DNA of 64,000 nucleotides from SAR202 cluster bacterium bin127 (GCA_002239045.1 MPNN01000003.1:186001-250000); one strand, 5' to 3'; shown: positions 1 through 9,069, numbered from the stretch's first letter. Program-made: numbers and translations. Notes: generated by a model not told the origin, from the letters alone.

Positions 1-434
1 TCTGGCGTGGCTTCTTTGCCGCTGGCTTGCTTATCGCTGAATGCGAATGGGTGAACGGCGGATGTGTCACACGTTGCGGCGAGGACGGAGAGTCCGGGGC
101 CTTGTTCGAGTTCACGTCCAGCGCCGATGACGCCAGCTCCTGAGCAACCGATCAATACTTCGGGACCGAGTAGCCGGTGAATATCGGGCAGAATATTTTC
201 GAAGTTCTGATACTTGGGGGCCGACGCGAATACTAGAGCAAGATCGGGTGTTTCGCCGTCGAGTTGAGCTTTGATGTCGTCGCACATCGCCTCAACTTCG
301 GAGGGCTCATCGTAGTTTTCGCAAAGTGCGGCGGCGAAACAGCCGGAGCGCGTCCGCCGATTTGGAGCCTCTTGAACAGAGCTCGATCGCGCCAACACGT
401 TGGATCTCGAGCCCCACGGAAACTCTGCTTGCAT
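1..434 (-). CDS. FIST N-terminal domain protein (partial, 3' end outside window)
   Basis: The minus-strand frame runs open from an ATG at 434 to the left edge, giving 144 residues. Residues 64-71 (DLALVFAS) and 94-104 (LIGCSGAGVIG) match the signature strands of the FIST N domain, a ligand-sensing module usually followed by FIST C, which would lie outside the window. GGAGAAGG sits about 7 nt upstream of the ATG and supports this start. FIST proteins are proposed to bind small ligands such as amino acids in signalling. The domain call is good; the ligand and role are unknown. The longer open frames overlapping it on both strands are shadows. Confidence 0.8.
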   Translation of the reverse strand, partial: MQAEFPWGSRSNVLARSSSVQEAPNRRTRSGCFAAALCENYDEPSEVEAMCDDIKAQLDGETPDLALVFASAPKYQNFENILPDIHRLLGPEVLIGCSGAGVIGAGRELEQGPGLSVLAATCDTSAVHPFAFSDKQASGKEATP

Positions 435-589
435 GAAGCGTCCTTCTCCAAATTCCTGCGTTCATCAGGCACCACGTAGATCCTCATCCAACACGTCATC
501 CTTTGTGATGCGTGATGTTGATTTTGGCAAAGTGAGCGGAGTCGAAACAATATCGACTGTGACGAAACATTCTCAATCTTGGTCGTCGT

Positions 590-1915
590 TCACATTCGAG
601 ACAGCGCTCGCCGCGCGGCCTCGATGGTCGCTTCGATCTGTTCTTCAGTGTGAGCGGACGACATATGCACGCGACCGTTTGAGGAAAGACGGACTCCTTC
701 CCTCATCATCTCGGACGCGAACTGCGCGTAACGAGCATCATCGCACTTTGTGGCATGGTCGCGATAGTTGCGAATAACGTCTCCGCTGCGATTGAACGAG
801 ACGCCAAATACGCTGCCGAGACCTTGGACATGGATATCGGTTTCGGCCTCCAATCCGGCGCGCCGAAGGCCGTCGATCAAGCGTTGGCCATTTCGATTTA
901 AGTCGGCGTAAAAAGCGTCGGCGTTCGACCGGAGGTGCGTCAGAGTCGCGTGAGCGGCTGCGATGGACATGACGTTGGAGTTGAAGCTGCCGCCGTGGTA
1001 AACCTCGCCGCTCCCGAGCATGTTCATGATTTCGCGTCGTCCTGCAAGCATGGCGATTGGGAAACCGGCGGCGATGGATTTTGCGTAGGTAGCGAGATCG
1101 GGCGTGATGCCGAGGAGTTCCTGCGCGCCTCCATAGGCGACTCGGAAACCGGTAATCACTTCGTCAAAGATGATCAAGGCACCGTGTTCATGCGCGAGTT
1201 CTTTTGCGGCGTCAAGGAAGCCTGGTTCGGGCATGATGCAGTTGGTGTTGGCGTTGATCGGCTCCATGATGACCGCGGCGACTTCGCCTCGGTTTCGATC
1301 AAACGCGTCTTCCAAGCGATCGATGTCGTTCCACTGGCAAGGTATCGCCTGTTCCGCTGCGCCGGGGTCCATACCAGCCGATTCGCCCACTGGTCGTGGC
1401 GAATCGACGTCACCGGCCTCATCAATCGGCGGATGAACGGAGTGGTTCACGCTGTCCATCCAGCCGTGGTAGTGACCTTCGAATCGGATGAATTTCGATC
1501 TGCCGGTGTAGCCTCTGGCGAGTCGAAGGACAAGTTGCACGATCTCGGTGCCGGAGCCCGCGAAACGTACTGTGCAGTCCTCGATGGGAATGGCGGCGGC
1601 GGCCATTTCTGCGACTTCCAATTCGCGCTCGAATTGCGCGGCGAAGATGTAACCGTTGCGCATGTCCGCGGCGACTTGTTGCGAGACGAATTCGGGCGCG
1701 TGCCCGAAGAGGTTGGGGCCCATGCCTTGGATGTAGTCGATGTACCCGTTGCCGTCCGCATCCCACATGAGAGCGCCTTGGGCACGGTCAAAGAAGAGGG
1801 GTTCGCCGCCAGGTTCGTTGAGTCTGATCTGGGATGAGATGCCGCCGGCAACTACTCGACGGGCGCGATCCATGAGTTCGCGAGATCGTTGTCGGTTTGG
1901 CTGTTGAGTTGACAT
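590..1915 (-). CDS. Class III aminotransferase, glutamate-1-semialdehyde aminomutase-like
   Basis: This 441-aa protein has the fold-type I PLP layout of the GSA/class III family: a GSGTE phosphate-binding segment near 120-124, HYHGW near 148-152, the DEV cofactor aspartate at 251-253 and a Schiff-base lysine at about 279 (YAKSIAAGFP). Length and motifs match HemL-like enzymes. The genes around it are catabolic (VOC, formamidase, haloacid dehalogenase) and no heme gene is nearby. An amino-acid or amine aminotransferase or aminomutase is therefore as likely as true HemL. The start is an ATG with a purine-rich stretch upstream. The substrate cannot be read from sequence. Confidence 0.88.
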   Translation of the reverse strand: MSTQQPNRQRSRELMDRARRVVAGGISSQIRLNEPGGEPLFFDRAQGALMWDADGNGYIDYIQGMGPNLFGHAPEFVSQQVAADMRNGYIFAAQFERELEVAEMAAAAIPIEDCTVRFAGSGTEIVQLVLRLARGYTGRSKFIRFEGHYHGWMDSVNHSVHPPIDEAGDVDSPRPVGESAGMDPGAAEQAIPCQWNDIDRLEDAFDRNRGEVAAVIMEPINANTNCIMPEPGFLDAAKELAHEHGALIIFDEVITGFRVAYGGAQELLGITPDLATYAKSIAAGFPIAMLAGRREIMNMLGSGEVYHGGSFNSNVMSIAAAHATLTHLRSNADAFYADLNRNGQRLIDGLRRAGLEAETDIHVQGLGSVFGVSFNRSGDVIRNYRDHATKCDDARYAQFASEMMREGVRLSSNGRVHMSSAHTEEQIEATIEAARRALSRM

Positions 1916-1927
1916 TGGTTGTTGATC

Positions 1928-2287
1928 CTAGTGGTCAGGGTCTACGAGGCAGAATTCGTTTCCTTCGGGGTCCTGCATGACGATCCATCGGGTGTCACCG
2001 AATTCGCGTTCGGCAACTAGTGTCGCGCCTAAGGCTACGATTCGATCTGCTTCCGATTTAAGGTCGTCGGTATTGAATTCAAGGTGTACGCGGTTCTTGG
2101 CGGTTTTGTTTTCGGGGACTTGGAGGATGATGATTCGAGGTTGGGCCGGTTCGTCGGACGTGAGGACCGCTACCCACGGAAAGTTGGTATCGACAATTTC
2201 GTAGTTGGCAGTGTCGCGCCAGAACTCGGCCAATGACTTCACATCGTTGGCGTCGATGGCTAGTCCCCAAAAACCGAAGTCAGGCAT
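1928..2287 (-). CDS. VOC (glyoxalase/bleomycin resistance) superfamily protein
   Basis: The 119-aa protein is a single-length VOC unit: an N-terminal half with AIDANDVKSLAEFWRD and a C-terminal half with VHLEFNTDDL and a final DPEGNEFCLVDP strand. The conserved His and Glu positions of the metal site are present (H in VHLEF, E in NEFCL). Such short proteins usually dimerise to form beta-alpha-beta-beta-beta metal sites and may be dioxygenases, isomerases, lyases or resistance proteins. AAGGATG precedes the ATG. It ends 12 nt upstream of the aminotransferase start on the same strand, so the two are probably co-transcribed. Confidence 0.85.
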   Translation of the reverse strand: MPDFGFWGLAIDANDVKSLAEFWRDTANYEIVDTNFPWVAVLTSDEPAQPRIIILQVPENKTAKNRVHLEFNTDDLKSEADRIVALGATLVAEREFGDTRWIVMQDPEGNEFCLVDPDH

Positions 2288-2335
2288 CGTGCTGCATCCT
2301 TTGTAAGATCAGGATCTCATCGTTTTGACAGCTAT

Positions 2336-4027
2336 TCATGCGTTGATTGCCTCGATCGCTTCCGCCTCGGCGCCAAACGGTTCTCTAATGTCTTCGAGAC
2401 CTCCTTGTCTCGCCTGATCTTTTTGAACTCTCTGGGAATCTTGGTACATCCCTGGATTGGGCGGCATCTCGAACCCGTTGCCGGTGAGTAGCTGTTGCAC
2501 GGTGCGGATCTGTATTTTCGGGTAATCGCGTTGCCACAGTTCGGAGTGATAAAACCCGGCACTCACAGCTTCGGTTGCCATCGCCCGCGTTGGCTGCTCC
2601 AAGGTGATGAAGAGGCCGAGGGCGGCATTTTCGCGCTCGACCGTGCCTACTAAATCACGAATATGGGCGACTGACACCTTTCCGCTCTTGACTTGGATTA
2701 TCGCTCTGTGCGTCGAGCGGCGTGGGCCATTAATGAAGTGGAGTACGCCGTCGATACCTCTGTCAGCACCTCGATGATCGTATTGCTGAGGGCGTGCTCC
2801 CAACAAAGACAAAGCCCAGAACTGGAACTGGTATCGGTCTTGCTCTGCCAGCGCACGTGCGCTACCGACATCGACTGGTTCGCCAATTACGGAATAGTCT
2901 GCTCCCTGCGAGATGCCGAAACTCGTTTTTAAGCGGTGCTTCATCAAGGCGACGGCGAGATGGGTGATGTCGATGCCGATCCATTGGCGGTTGAGCCGTT
3001 CTGCCACCGCGACGGCGGTGCCGCAACCGCAGAACGGATCCAGCACAACATCGCCGGGGTTGGACGAAGCATTAACTATCCTCTCTAGAAGAGCTTCCGG
3101 TTTTTGTGTCGGGTATCCCAATCGCTCCCGTGCCCGCGAGTTGATTGGAGAAATGTCTTCCCAAAGAGCTTGGATCGGTCTACCTTTCTGCTCGTCCAGA
3201 TAGCGTTTCCGTCTAATGCCGCCTGATTGCGTGAAGTGCAATCTTCCCTCTGCATCCAATCGTTGCATTGTCGCGAGCGGAACACGCCAAAGCGAAGTCA
3301 CACCCTTGTATTCGTACTCGTAACCACCGCCAGTCAGTCCCTTGGCTGTCAGATCGTAATCGGCCCATGACCTACCGTCTGGATCTTCGTTTCGGAAGCG
3401 GGATTCGTATTCGGCATCGTACGGTTGATGTTGCTGGTGCCAAGTCCATTCATCACTCTTCGTGTAATAAAGAAGCGTGTCAGTGTTTCTTCCGAAACGT
3501 TTGGCATCGCTATGGGCGGTCGTCCGCCTCCAAGTGATTTCGTTGCGGAAGTTGGTGATGCCGAAGACCGTGTCCATGACGGTTTTCAGGTAGTGGCTGG
3601 CAGTTGGATCGCAGTGGAGGTAGATCGAACCTGTTGGTTTGAGTGCTCTGTGAAGTTCTACCAATCTCGGCGTCATCATCACCAAATACGCCATTAGGGC
3701 GTTCCGGCCTACGAAACTTCTGAACGCGGAGACCATGTCTTTGACTGCGGGCGCGACGGTCGGGTTGAGGATGATGTCCTGTTCGTATGCTCGCTCGGTT
3801 TCTTGTGTCCACGCCCAAGTGTCTGTAAACGCACTGATCTGGGCTGGAGAGCTTTGTCCCGTCTGCTCTTTGAAGAGCACGTTGTAGGTGGCATTGGAGT
3901 TGAAGGGCGGATCGAGGTAGATCAAATCCACCGATTCGTCGTCGACGTAGCGACGCAGTACTTCGAGGTTGTCGCCGTAGTAAAGGCTGTTTTGCATCTT
4001 TAAGAACTTTATGTTGATTGGTTGCAC
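2336..4027 (-). CDS. Site-specific DNA methyltransferase (beta class, N4-C/N6-A) fused to an Mrr-like PD-(D/E)xK nuclease domain
   Basis: The 563-aa frame begins at a GTG; an internal ATG at residue 11 (3997) is an equally good start. Catalytic motif IV (DPPF) is at 39-42 and the SAM-binding motif I (LDPFCGCGTA) at about 329-338. This circularly permuted order, with a recognition region between, is typical of beta-class methyltransferases. Residues 420-475 carry GADRGIDG followed by AIIQVKSGK, the D...QxK core of Mrr-cat nucleases. No helicase, specificity subunit or separate endonuclease lies beside it. It could be a self-contained restriction-modification enzyme or a methylation-linked nuclease. 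The target sequence is unknown. Confidence 0.85.
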   Translation of the reverse strand: MQPINIKFLKMQNSLYYGDNLEVLRRYVDDESVDLIYLDPPFNSNATYNVLFKEQTGQSSPAQISAFTDTWAWTQETERAYEQDIILNPTVAPAVKDMVSAFRSFVGRNALMAYLVMMTPRLVELHRALKPTGSIYLHCDPTASHYLKTVMDTVFGITNFRNEITWRRTTAHSDAKRFGRNTDTLLYYTKSDEWTWHQQHQPYDAEYESRFRNEDPDGRSWADYDLTAKGLTGGGYEYEYKGVTSLWRVPLATMQRLDAEGRLHFTQSGGIRRKRYLDEQKGRPIQALWEDISPINSRARERLGYPTQKPEALLERIVNASSNPGDVVLDPFCGCGTAVAVAERLNRQWIGIDITHLAVALMKHRLKTSFGISQGADYSVIGEPVDVGSARALAEQDRYQFQFWALSLLGARPQQYDHRGADRGIDGVLHFINGPRRSTHRAIIQVKSGKVSVAHIRDLVGTVERENAALGLFITLEQPTRAMATEAVSAGFYHSELWQRDYPKIQIRTVQQLLTGNGFEMPPNPGMYQDSQRVQKDQARQGGLEDIREPFGAEAEAIEAINA

Positions 4028-4123
4028 GCCGAACCAAGGCGACGTAGTTCAAGCGTACCACCAATTTCAATGTTCGTTCGTGGCGTTTGGCAAATCAACG
4101 CAACCGCAAACGGGATATTAGGA

Positions 4124-4834
4124 TCAGACGCCATCTTTGAATACCGTCCTCAGTAGTTCAATTTGTTCGGGAACCATGAGGGTGTAGTCGGGAACCCAGA
4201 AGGGTAGAGTTTTTTGCCAGATTACGCCGAGTTCGCGGTCGTAACCGGCTTTGTCAGGGTCGAACCACGAGAGGGTTCGGGGGCCGAGGTTGGAGTCTTC
4301 TTCGCCGAGCGGTTCGGTGTATGGAGTGTTGGTGTTGAAGTAGTTGACGCAGTGCCACTTTGGGACGACCATCAGGATCGGATCGCCGCTGTCGTCGTTT
4401 TTGACACCGAAAATCCAGTAGTGGTGGGATTGGCCGAGCCAGTATCCGGATTTGGAGTTGGCAACTTCGCGGTGTTTGACGGGCAGGCCCAGGAAACCGG
4501 CCTTGGCTACACGCGGTAGCCAGTTCAGGCCAGTTATCGGGTCGCGGACGTCTTCGAGGACGTGGGAGATGATGACGAAGTCGAAGGGCCCGTCGGCTTC
4601 GAGCTGCCGCCAGATGTCTTCGCCGTTGACATCGCCGACGTAGAGTCGTTTGTCGGTTTCGAACTCGAAGAAATCGACGTATATATCGACGACGTCGTCT
4701 GCCCACGGGTTGTGGCGGCCTCCGATGTCGACGACGGTGAAGTCTGGGTCCGCGGCTTTCTGGCGCCGGATGTCGTTGAGCATTGCGGCGCGGTATTCCT
4801 GAGTGTTGCCGTCGGCGTAATCGATTATCGGCAT
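4124..4834 (-). CDS. Class I SAM-dependent methyltransferase-like protein
   Basis: The 236-aa protein opens with TVVDIGGRHNPWADDVVDIYVDF, resembling a methyltransferase motif I with its following acidic strand. DFVIISHVLEDVRDP then resembles the motif IV helix seen in methyltransferase 11/25 proteins. The GxGxG loop is altered (GGRHNP), so catalytic activity is uncertain. The C-terminal half is rich in aromatic and His residues (SHHYWIFG, KWHCVNYF) and is not recognisable to me. GGAGAA upstream supports the ATG. It lies between the methyltransferase-nuclease and the formamidase gene on the same strand. Confidence 0.6.
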   Translation of the reverse strand: MPIIDYADGNTQEYRAAMLNDIRRQKAADPDFTVVDIGGRHNPWADDVVDIYVDFFEFETDKRLYVGDVNGEDIWRQLEADGPFDFVIISHVLEDVRDPITGLNWLPRVAKAGFLGLPVKHREVANSKSGYWLGQSHHYWIFGVKNDDSGDPILMVVPKWHCVNYFNTNTPYTEPLGEEDSNLGPRTLSWFDPDKAGYDRELGVIWQKTLPFWVPDYTLMVPEQIELLRTVFKDGV

Positions 4835-4880
4835 GAGTTTCTCCGGTGCAAACGCATCTTAATCAGGACAGTGGACGGCG

Positions 4881-5810
4881 TCAGACCAAGTACTTTTTGT
4901 TGACCTTGCAGACGTAGGAGTAGGTGGGGTTGACGAACTGCGTCACGCGGGCTTCGAGGCACTGGGCAAGGAAGATGAATGCTTCGCCTTGAGACATACC
5001 GTAATCGGCTTCGAGCCAAAGGATCATTTCGGAGAGCGCAATGCGGAATGCGTCTTCGGCCGGCTTTTCGATGCCGGTCGTCATAATGTGCGTATCGTTT
5101 TCGATGCGAGGCCAAGTCATCTCGTTTGGCATCGGGGAGAGTTCGACTTTCATCGTGACGGAGCCGCCGGTTTCAATGCCGCCACCGCCGCAAATTTCGC
5201 CGTCACCCTGCCGGGCGTGCATGTCTCCGACGTGGAGGAGAGCTCCTGGATGATAGACGGGTAGGTGGAGTTTTGTTCCGTTGGTGACTTCTTGGATGTC
5301 AAAGTTACCGCCCCACTGCCCTGCCCAGCTGTTGGTTCGGGCCTCTCGTTCGGGTGCTACGCCGACGACTCCGAGCATGGGTTCGACAGGGAAGGTGAGT
5401 TTGTCGTTCCAGATGATCTGCCCGTTTTCGACGTCGATGCGGCAGATGCGGAATTGCGGGCCGATGTTTGAAGGGCCGAGGTAGCCGGGCATTGCACCGG
5501 TCGAGCCGCCGTACCGGGTCCAACCGACTGGGTGGGTTTTGATCTCGCCGATGTGGACGGTGAGCATGTGACCCGGTTCGGCGCCTTCGATGTAGGTGCA
5601 TCCGGATGACGCGTTGCCACGGTCGGTGGGTTGCGAGTCGGATCGGTAGGTGTTGTAGAGGTCTCGGATGTCGTCTGGGACGAGCTCGGCGTTGGGACCG
5701 CGGTTCATCTGGGTCTGAACCTCAAACCATTCTCCCGGTTCGACTCGGAGCGTTACCGGGTTAGCGGCTGAGTGTTCGTAGTAGAGGGTGTCTCGGGTTG
5801 CGACCTTCAT
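4881..5810 (-). CDS. Acetamidase/formamidase family amidohydrolase
   Basis: The 309-aa protein has the FmdA/AmdA signatures: an N-terminal beta region with EPGEWFEVQT, then GNFD (residues about 186-189) and the strongly conserved LPVYHPGALLHVGDMHARQGDGE stretch. These enzymes hydrolyse short amides such as formamide or acetamide to ammonia and the acid in the cytoplasm. Length is in the family range (about 300-410 aa, short version). AGGGAG lies upstream of the ATG. A release-of-ammonia role would suit an oligotroph with the glnA/gltB cluster further along, but the true substrate is not shown. Confidence 0.9.
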   Translation of the reverse strand: MKVATRDTLYYEHSAANPVTLRVEPGEWFEVQTQMNRGPNAELVPDDIRDLYNTYRSDSQPTDRGNASSGCTYIEGAEPGHMLTVHIGEIKTHPVGWTRYGGSTGAMPGYLGPSNIGPQFRICRIDVENGQIIWNDKLTFPVEPMLGVVGVAPEREARTNSWAGQWGGNFDIQEVTNGTKLHLPVYHPGALLHVGDMHARQGDGEICGGGGIETGGSVTMKVELSPMPNEMTWPRIENDTHIMTTGIEKPAEDAFRIALSEMILWLEADYGMSQGEAFIFLAQCLEARVTQFVNPTYSYVCKVNKKYLV

Positions 5811-5874
5811 GCGGGTGCTCCCTGTGTGCTGTGGGATTTGACCTGCATGAAGTGTAACGCCCTACTCGTGCCCG

Positions 5875-6609
5875 TTACGCGAGGAGCTTATTGGCCAAGT
5901 CGGGAAAGTCCGCTGCGACGAAATCGATCTCAGGATCGGCGGTGGCGGATGTGATGTCGGAGTAGCCCGGTGACACGTTCGATTCACCTTCACGGTGGAT
6001 GTACGCGGTGTGCATTCCGGCGCGCCGGGAGTTTTTGAGGTCATTCATGTGGGCAGCGGTCATCATCGCTTCGGAGGGTTCGAGACGGAGGAGTCGGATA
6101 GCCGAGTTGTAGGCGTTCGGAGGCCCTTTGTAAGCACCGAGGAATTCGCAGGAGAGGATGCCGTCCCAGTTGATGCCGTTGTGTTTCGAGCAGTCAACTG
6201 CGATGGAGTAGCTGAGGACGGTTAGGACGATGACGGTGTAGCGGGACTTGAGGCGGTGGATCGCGTCGGTAGCGCCGGGCCAGGCTCGGAGGCGGTGCCA
6301 GATTTCGGTGAGGTCGTCGCGCTCCGCGGATGACAGGGTGATCGCGATGTGTTTTTCTAGGACGTCGTCAAGGATCTGACGATGGATGTGATCGAGGTTC
6401 GTCCAGGGGAATTCGGCTCGGTTGACCCGCGCGAGCATGTCGAAGGACCAGACGCGCCAGTCGGTCGCGAATTGCTCGATATCAACTGTGGCTTCTTGTT
6501 CGATTGCGATACGCCGGACTTCATCTTCGATAGTCCCTCGCCAGTCGAATACTGTTCCTCCGACGTCCCACGTCAAGGCCTTAATTTTGGTGAGGTCAGT
6601 CATTGTCAT
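5875..6609 (-). CDS. HAD-superfamily hydrolase, type II haloacid dehalogenase-like
   Basis: The 244-aa protein starts its HAD motif I at ALTWDVGGTVFDW, matching the haloacid dehalogenase type II form DxxGTLxDW with a Gly replacing the aromatic residue. Motif II is near VIVLTVLS and motif III/IV near MMTAAHMNDLKNSRRAGM. The family hydrolyses 2-haloalkanoic acids or phosphate esters. Two in-frame ATGs (6609 and 6603) both lie downstream of AGGTGA, so the exact start is ambiguous by two residues. It is transcribed divergently from panB with about 60 nt between them. Confidence 0.82.
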   Translation of the reverse strand: MTMTDLTKIKALTWDVGGTVFDWRGTIEDEVRRIAIEQEATVDIEQFATDWRVWSFDMLARVNRAEFPWTNLDHIHRQILDDVLEKHIAITLSSAERDDLTEIWHRLRAWPGATDAIHRLKSRYTVIVLTVLSYSIAVDCSKHNGINWDGILSCEFLGAYKGPPNAYNSAIRLLRLEPSEAMMTAAHMNDLKNSRRAGMHTAYIHREGESNVSPGYSDITSATADPEIDFVAADFPDLANKLLA

Positions 6610-6669
6610 TCACCTGTTTCGAGATTTTACTGCGTGAAGTGTAACCGTTCGATTGTGGATAATTGGGGT

Positions 6670-7491
6670 ATGTGCGCGGCACCACAACGTTTGACGGTTC
6701 GTTACTTCGGGGATGCGAAGGCTCGAGGACAGCTGATCCCGATGGTGACTGCTTATGACTACAACCATGGGCTGTTGATGGATGGTGCTGGAATTCCGTC
6801 GATTTTGGTTGGAGACAGTTTGGGGAATGTGGTCCTGGGGTATGACTCGACCGTTCCGGTGACGGTGGAAGATATGGTTCGTGCGACAGCCGCGGTAACT
6901 CGGGGTGCGAAGAAAGCGTTTGTGGTCGCCGATATGCCGTTCGGGAGTTATCAGTCGGACGTTCCGACAGCGATCAAAAACGCGGCGCGGTTGATGAAGG
7001 AAGGTGGTGCGCAATCGGTGAAGTTGGAGGGAGGGGTTTCGGTTGAGGGAACAATCCGGGCTTTGGTGGAGGCTGGCATACCGGTGATGGGGCATGTTGG
7101 TTTCACGCCACAGTCGATCCATTCGTTCGGGGGATACCGAGTGCAGGGACGCGGCGCGAATGCTCAGCGAGTCATTGAGGATGCTCTGGCGGTGGAGCGA
7201 GCGGGTGCGTTCTCGGTTGTTTTGGAACTGATGCCCTCGGAGTTGTCGAAGGATATTACGGCGCAGTTAAGCATTCCGACCATCGGCATCGGTGCGGGCC
7301 CGCACTGCGACGGCCAAATCCAAGTTCTCCACGACATGCTGGGATTGGATCCGACTTTCAGGCCGCGTCATGCAGGCCACTACGGAGATTTCGCGGAGGC
7401 GATCACGGAGGCGGTGCGGCGATATGTGAACGATGTTGGTGAAGGAAAGTTCCCGGCGGGTCAGGAGTCGCATTATTCACGCCCGGGTTGA
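6670..7491 (+). CDS. panB: 3-methyl-2-oxobutanoate hydroxymethyltransferase
   Basis: The 273-aa product carries the PanB hallmarks: MVTAYDY near the N terminus, the Mg-binding VGDSLGNVVLGYDST segment, VADMPFGSY, and GHVGFTPQS, with IGIGAGPHCDGQIQVLHDMLG toward the C terminus. It transfers a hydroxymethyl group from methylene-tetrahydrofolate to 2-oxoisovalerate in pantothenate and CoA synthesis. The frame is open further upstream, but homology begins at this ATG, which follows a GGGG stretch and gives the usual family length. No panC or panD is adjacent. Confidence 0.95.
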   Translation: MCAAPQRLTVRYFGDAKARGQLIPMVTAYDYNHGLLMDGAGIPSILVGDSLGNVVLGYDSTVPVTVEDMVRATAAVTRGAKKAFVVADMPFGSYQSDVPTAIKNAARLMKEGGAQSVKLEGGVSVEGTIRALVEAGIPVMGHVGFTPQSIHSFGGYRVQGRGANAQRVIEDALAVERAGAFSVVLELMPSELSKDITAQLSIPTIGIGAGPHCDGQIQVLHDMLGLDPTFRPRHAGHYGDFAEAITEAVRRYVNDVGEGKFPAGQESHYSRPG

Positions 7492-7656
7492 TGTGTGGTG
7501 TGAAAGATTCCGAACGATGAAAATGGATGTGACCCAGATGATCGTGGAGGAGTGAGCACGCGGTTTGTGGCTAAGGAACGGTACAGGCTGCTACAAGCCG
7601 GTGGCGCGATACGATTACTCTAGTCTCGTAACAAGTCAGACCCAAGGAGCCAACCC

Positions 7657-7983
7657 ATGATCTACGAACTACGCATCTACGAGTGCTTTGCCGGGAAGCT
7701 ACCGAACCTGAACTCTCGGTTTGCGAACCACACGATGGAATTGTTCGAGAAGCACGGCATCAAGAACGTCGGATATTGGACGCATGATGTCGGGCCGAAA
7801 AGCAATGAGTTGGTATATCTCGTGGCGTTCGAGGACCACAATCAGCGTGCCGAGGCTTGGGCGAGTTTCCGGGCGGACCCGGAGTGGCAGAAAGTCTTCG
7901 AAGAGTCCCATGCCGATGGGATCATCGTGAAGAACGTTGAGAACCGGCTGCTGGCACCGACGGATTACTCGCCTTTGCAGTGA
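7657..7983 (+). CDS. NIPSNAP family protein
   Basis: The 108-aa product begins IYELRIYECFAGKLPNLNSRF and continues with a GYW strand, VYLVAFED and WASFRADPEW, the features of a single NIPSNAP ferredoxin-like domain of about 100 residues. These domains form dimeric alpha-beta barrels; biochemical roles in bacteria are mostly unassigned. AAGGAG is 7 nt upstream of the ATG. It stands alone, convergent with the PIN gene 31 nt downstream. Confidence 0.88.
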   Translation: MIYELRIYECFAGKLPNLNSRFANHTMELFEKHGIKNVGYWTHDVGPKSNELVYLVAFEDHNQRAEAWASFRADPEWQKVFEESHADGIIVKNVENRLLAPTDYSPLQ

Positions 7984-8014
7984 GCGGAGGAGGTTGTGGC
8001 GTGGTGTCCAGTAC

Positions 8015-8419
8015 CTAAGCGGTGAGCAGTTCCAAGTTTGGAATGCCATCAAAGTCATTGTCGTCTGAGACCAAGGGACAATTTAGCAGGAGCGCCGTGG
8101 CAGCGATCCACGCGTCGGCCAGGTGTAATCTCCGTCCTTGTTGCTCACGCTGGGCGCGAATACGAGCCGCAATCTCGACCAATTCGGGGTTTGGCCAGAT
8201 AACCGTGTATTGGTCTAGATGGGCCGTCAACTCGTTCATTCGGCGGCTCTCCCAACCGGCAAGATAGGCCCCATACAAACGCTCTTCCAGCGTCTGGAAC
8301 GAGATGAACGCTCTATTGCCTTCCAAGAATTCTGCATATGCGTTCGATCTCATCCGATTGTTGAACAAGATGGACACCACACTCGTGTCAACCACGACCA
8401 ACGCCGATTCTGCGTTCAT
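8015..8419 (-). CDS. PIN-domain ribonuclease (VapC-like toxin)
   Basis: The 134-aa product has the complete acidic PIN set: D11 in VVVDTSV, E45/E46 in TLEERLYG, D102 in HLADAWIAA, and D119/D122 in VSDDNDFDG. This is the Mg-dependent RNase fold used by VapC toxins against tRNA or rRNA. Its ATG overlaps the stop of the upstream 217-aa gene by 4 nt, implying translational coupling as in toxin-antitoxin pairs. The partner is not a recognisable AbrB, Phd or RHH antitoxin, so the toxin role is likely but the module type is open. Confidence 0.88.
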   Translation of the reverse strand: MNAESALVVVDTSVVSILFNNRMRSNAYAEFLEGNRAFISFQTLEERLYGAYLAGWESRRMNELTAHLDQYTVIWPNPELVEIAARIRAQREQQGRRLHLADAWIAATALLLNCPLVSDDNDFDGIPNLELLTA

Positions 8420-9069
8420 GTATCCCGTCTACCCTGGCGAATTATCTCGTTGAACTTCTCAACGTCGAAAGGTTCGCTGGCAGCAACGACCTTGTCGCGG
8501 CGGAATACTTTAGGGCTTGGATCGTTCAAAACAGCTTCCAAATCGAATGGTTCGGTCCGAGATTGAGTTTGACTTTTTCGTTCGGCATTGGGTTTGACGT
8601 TCGTCGTTTTTGCCGAACGTCGGATTTCGATGGATTGACGGTTGCTCGGCGAAGTGATTTTTACGACGTCTACATCGTCTGAGAGACCGTTGCCGATTTC
8701 GTTGATTTCAGCTTTGACGGTTGCGGACATTTTGACAGTCCCTCCGCCTGAACCATTGGTGAGATGAAACAACGCCTGCACGACACTCGCGTCTGGCTGG
8801 CCAAGGGGCGTATCGAAATGAGTTTTGGGTGACAACTCCCACTCGGTGGTCGCCGAGCGTTCGGAACCACTAACCAAACGCAGTTTGGTTGTTTCAATCA
8901 CAGATCGCGCTGAGTGACCCAATCGTTGGTCAGTGCCCTCGGATTCTCGAAGCAACGTACTGATTGCGCGTTGAAGATGCGAAATAGTACTCGCCAAATC
9001 TTCAAACGACACACCTCGTTCGTCGATTGATGGGCCCTCGAAGGTTAATCTGAGTTTGTGATCCTGCAA
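8416..9069 (-). CDS. Uncharacterised 217-aa partner of the PIN toxin (candidate antitoxin)
   Basis: The frame begins at a TTG preceded by AGGGA; an in-frame stop four codons upstream excludes a longer version. Residues 1-70 look like a small alpha/beta domain (HKLRLTFEGPSIDERG, then FEDLASTISHLQRAIS). The middle is beta-rich and Gly/Thr-rich, and residues 150-217 are polar and likely disordered. The C terminus holds two similar peptides, EPFDLEAVLNDP and EPFDVEKFNEII, spaced about 25 residues apart, which could be toxin-binding helices. I recognise no DNA-binding domain. It overlaps the PIN gene by 4 nt. Function is inferred only from that arrangement. Confidence 0.7.
   Translation of the reverse strand: MQDHKLRLTFEGPSIDERGVSFEDLASTISHLQRAISTLLRESEGTDQRLGHSARSVIETTKLRLVSGSERSATTEWELSPKTHFDTPLGQPDASVVQALFHLTNGSGGGTVKMSATVKAEINEIGNGLSDDVDVVKITSPSNRQSIEIRRSAKTTNVKPNAERKSQTQSRTEPFDLEAVLNDPSPKVFRRDKVVAASEPFDVEKFNEIIRQGRRDT

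Noticed and set aside
935..1837. 300-aa open frame on the plus strand opposite the aminotransferase
   Set aside because: It is antisense to a gene with full motif support and its translation shows no domain; an effect of codon bias.
3510..4070. 186-aa minus-strand frame overlapping the methyltransferase gene
   Set aside because: Out-of-frame shadow with Arg/Gln-rich low-complexity translation.
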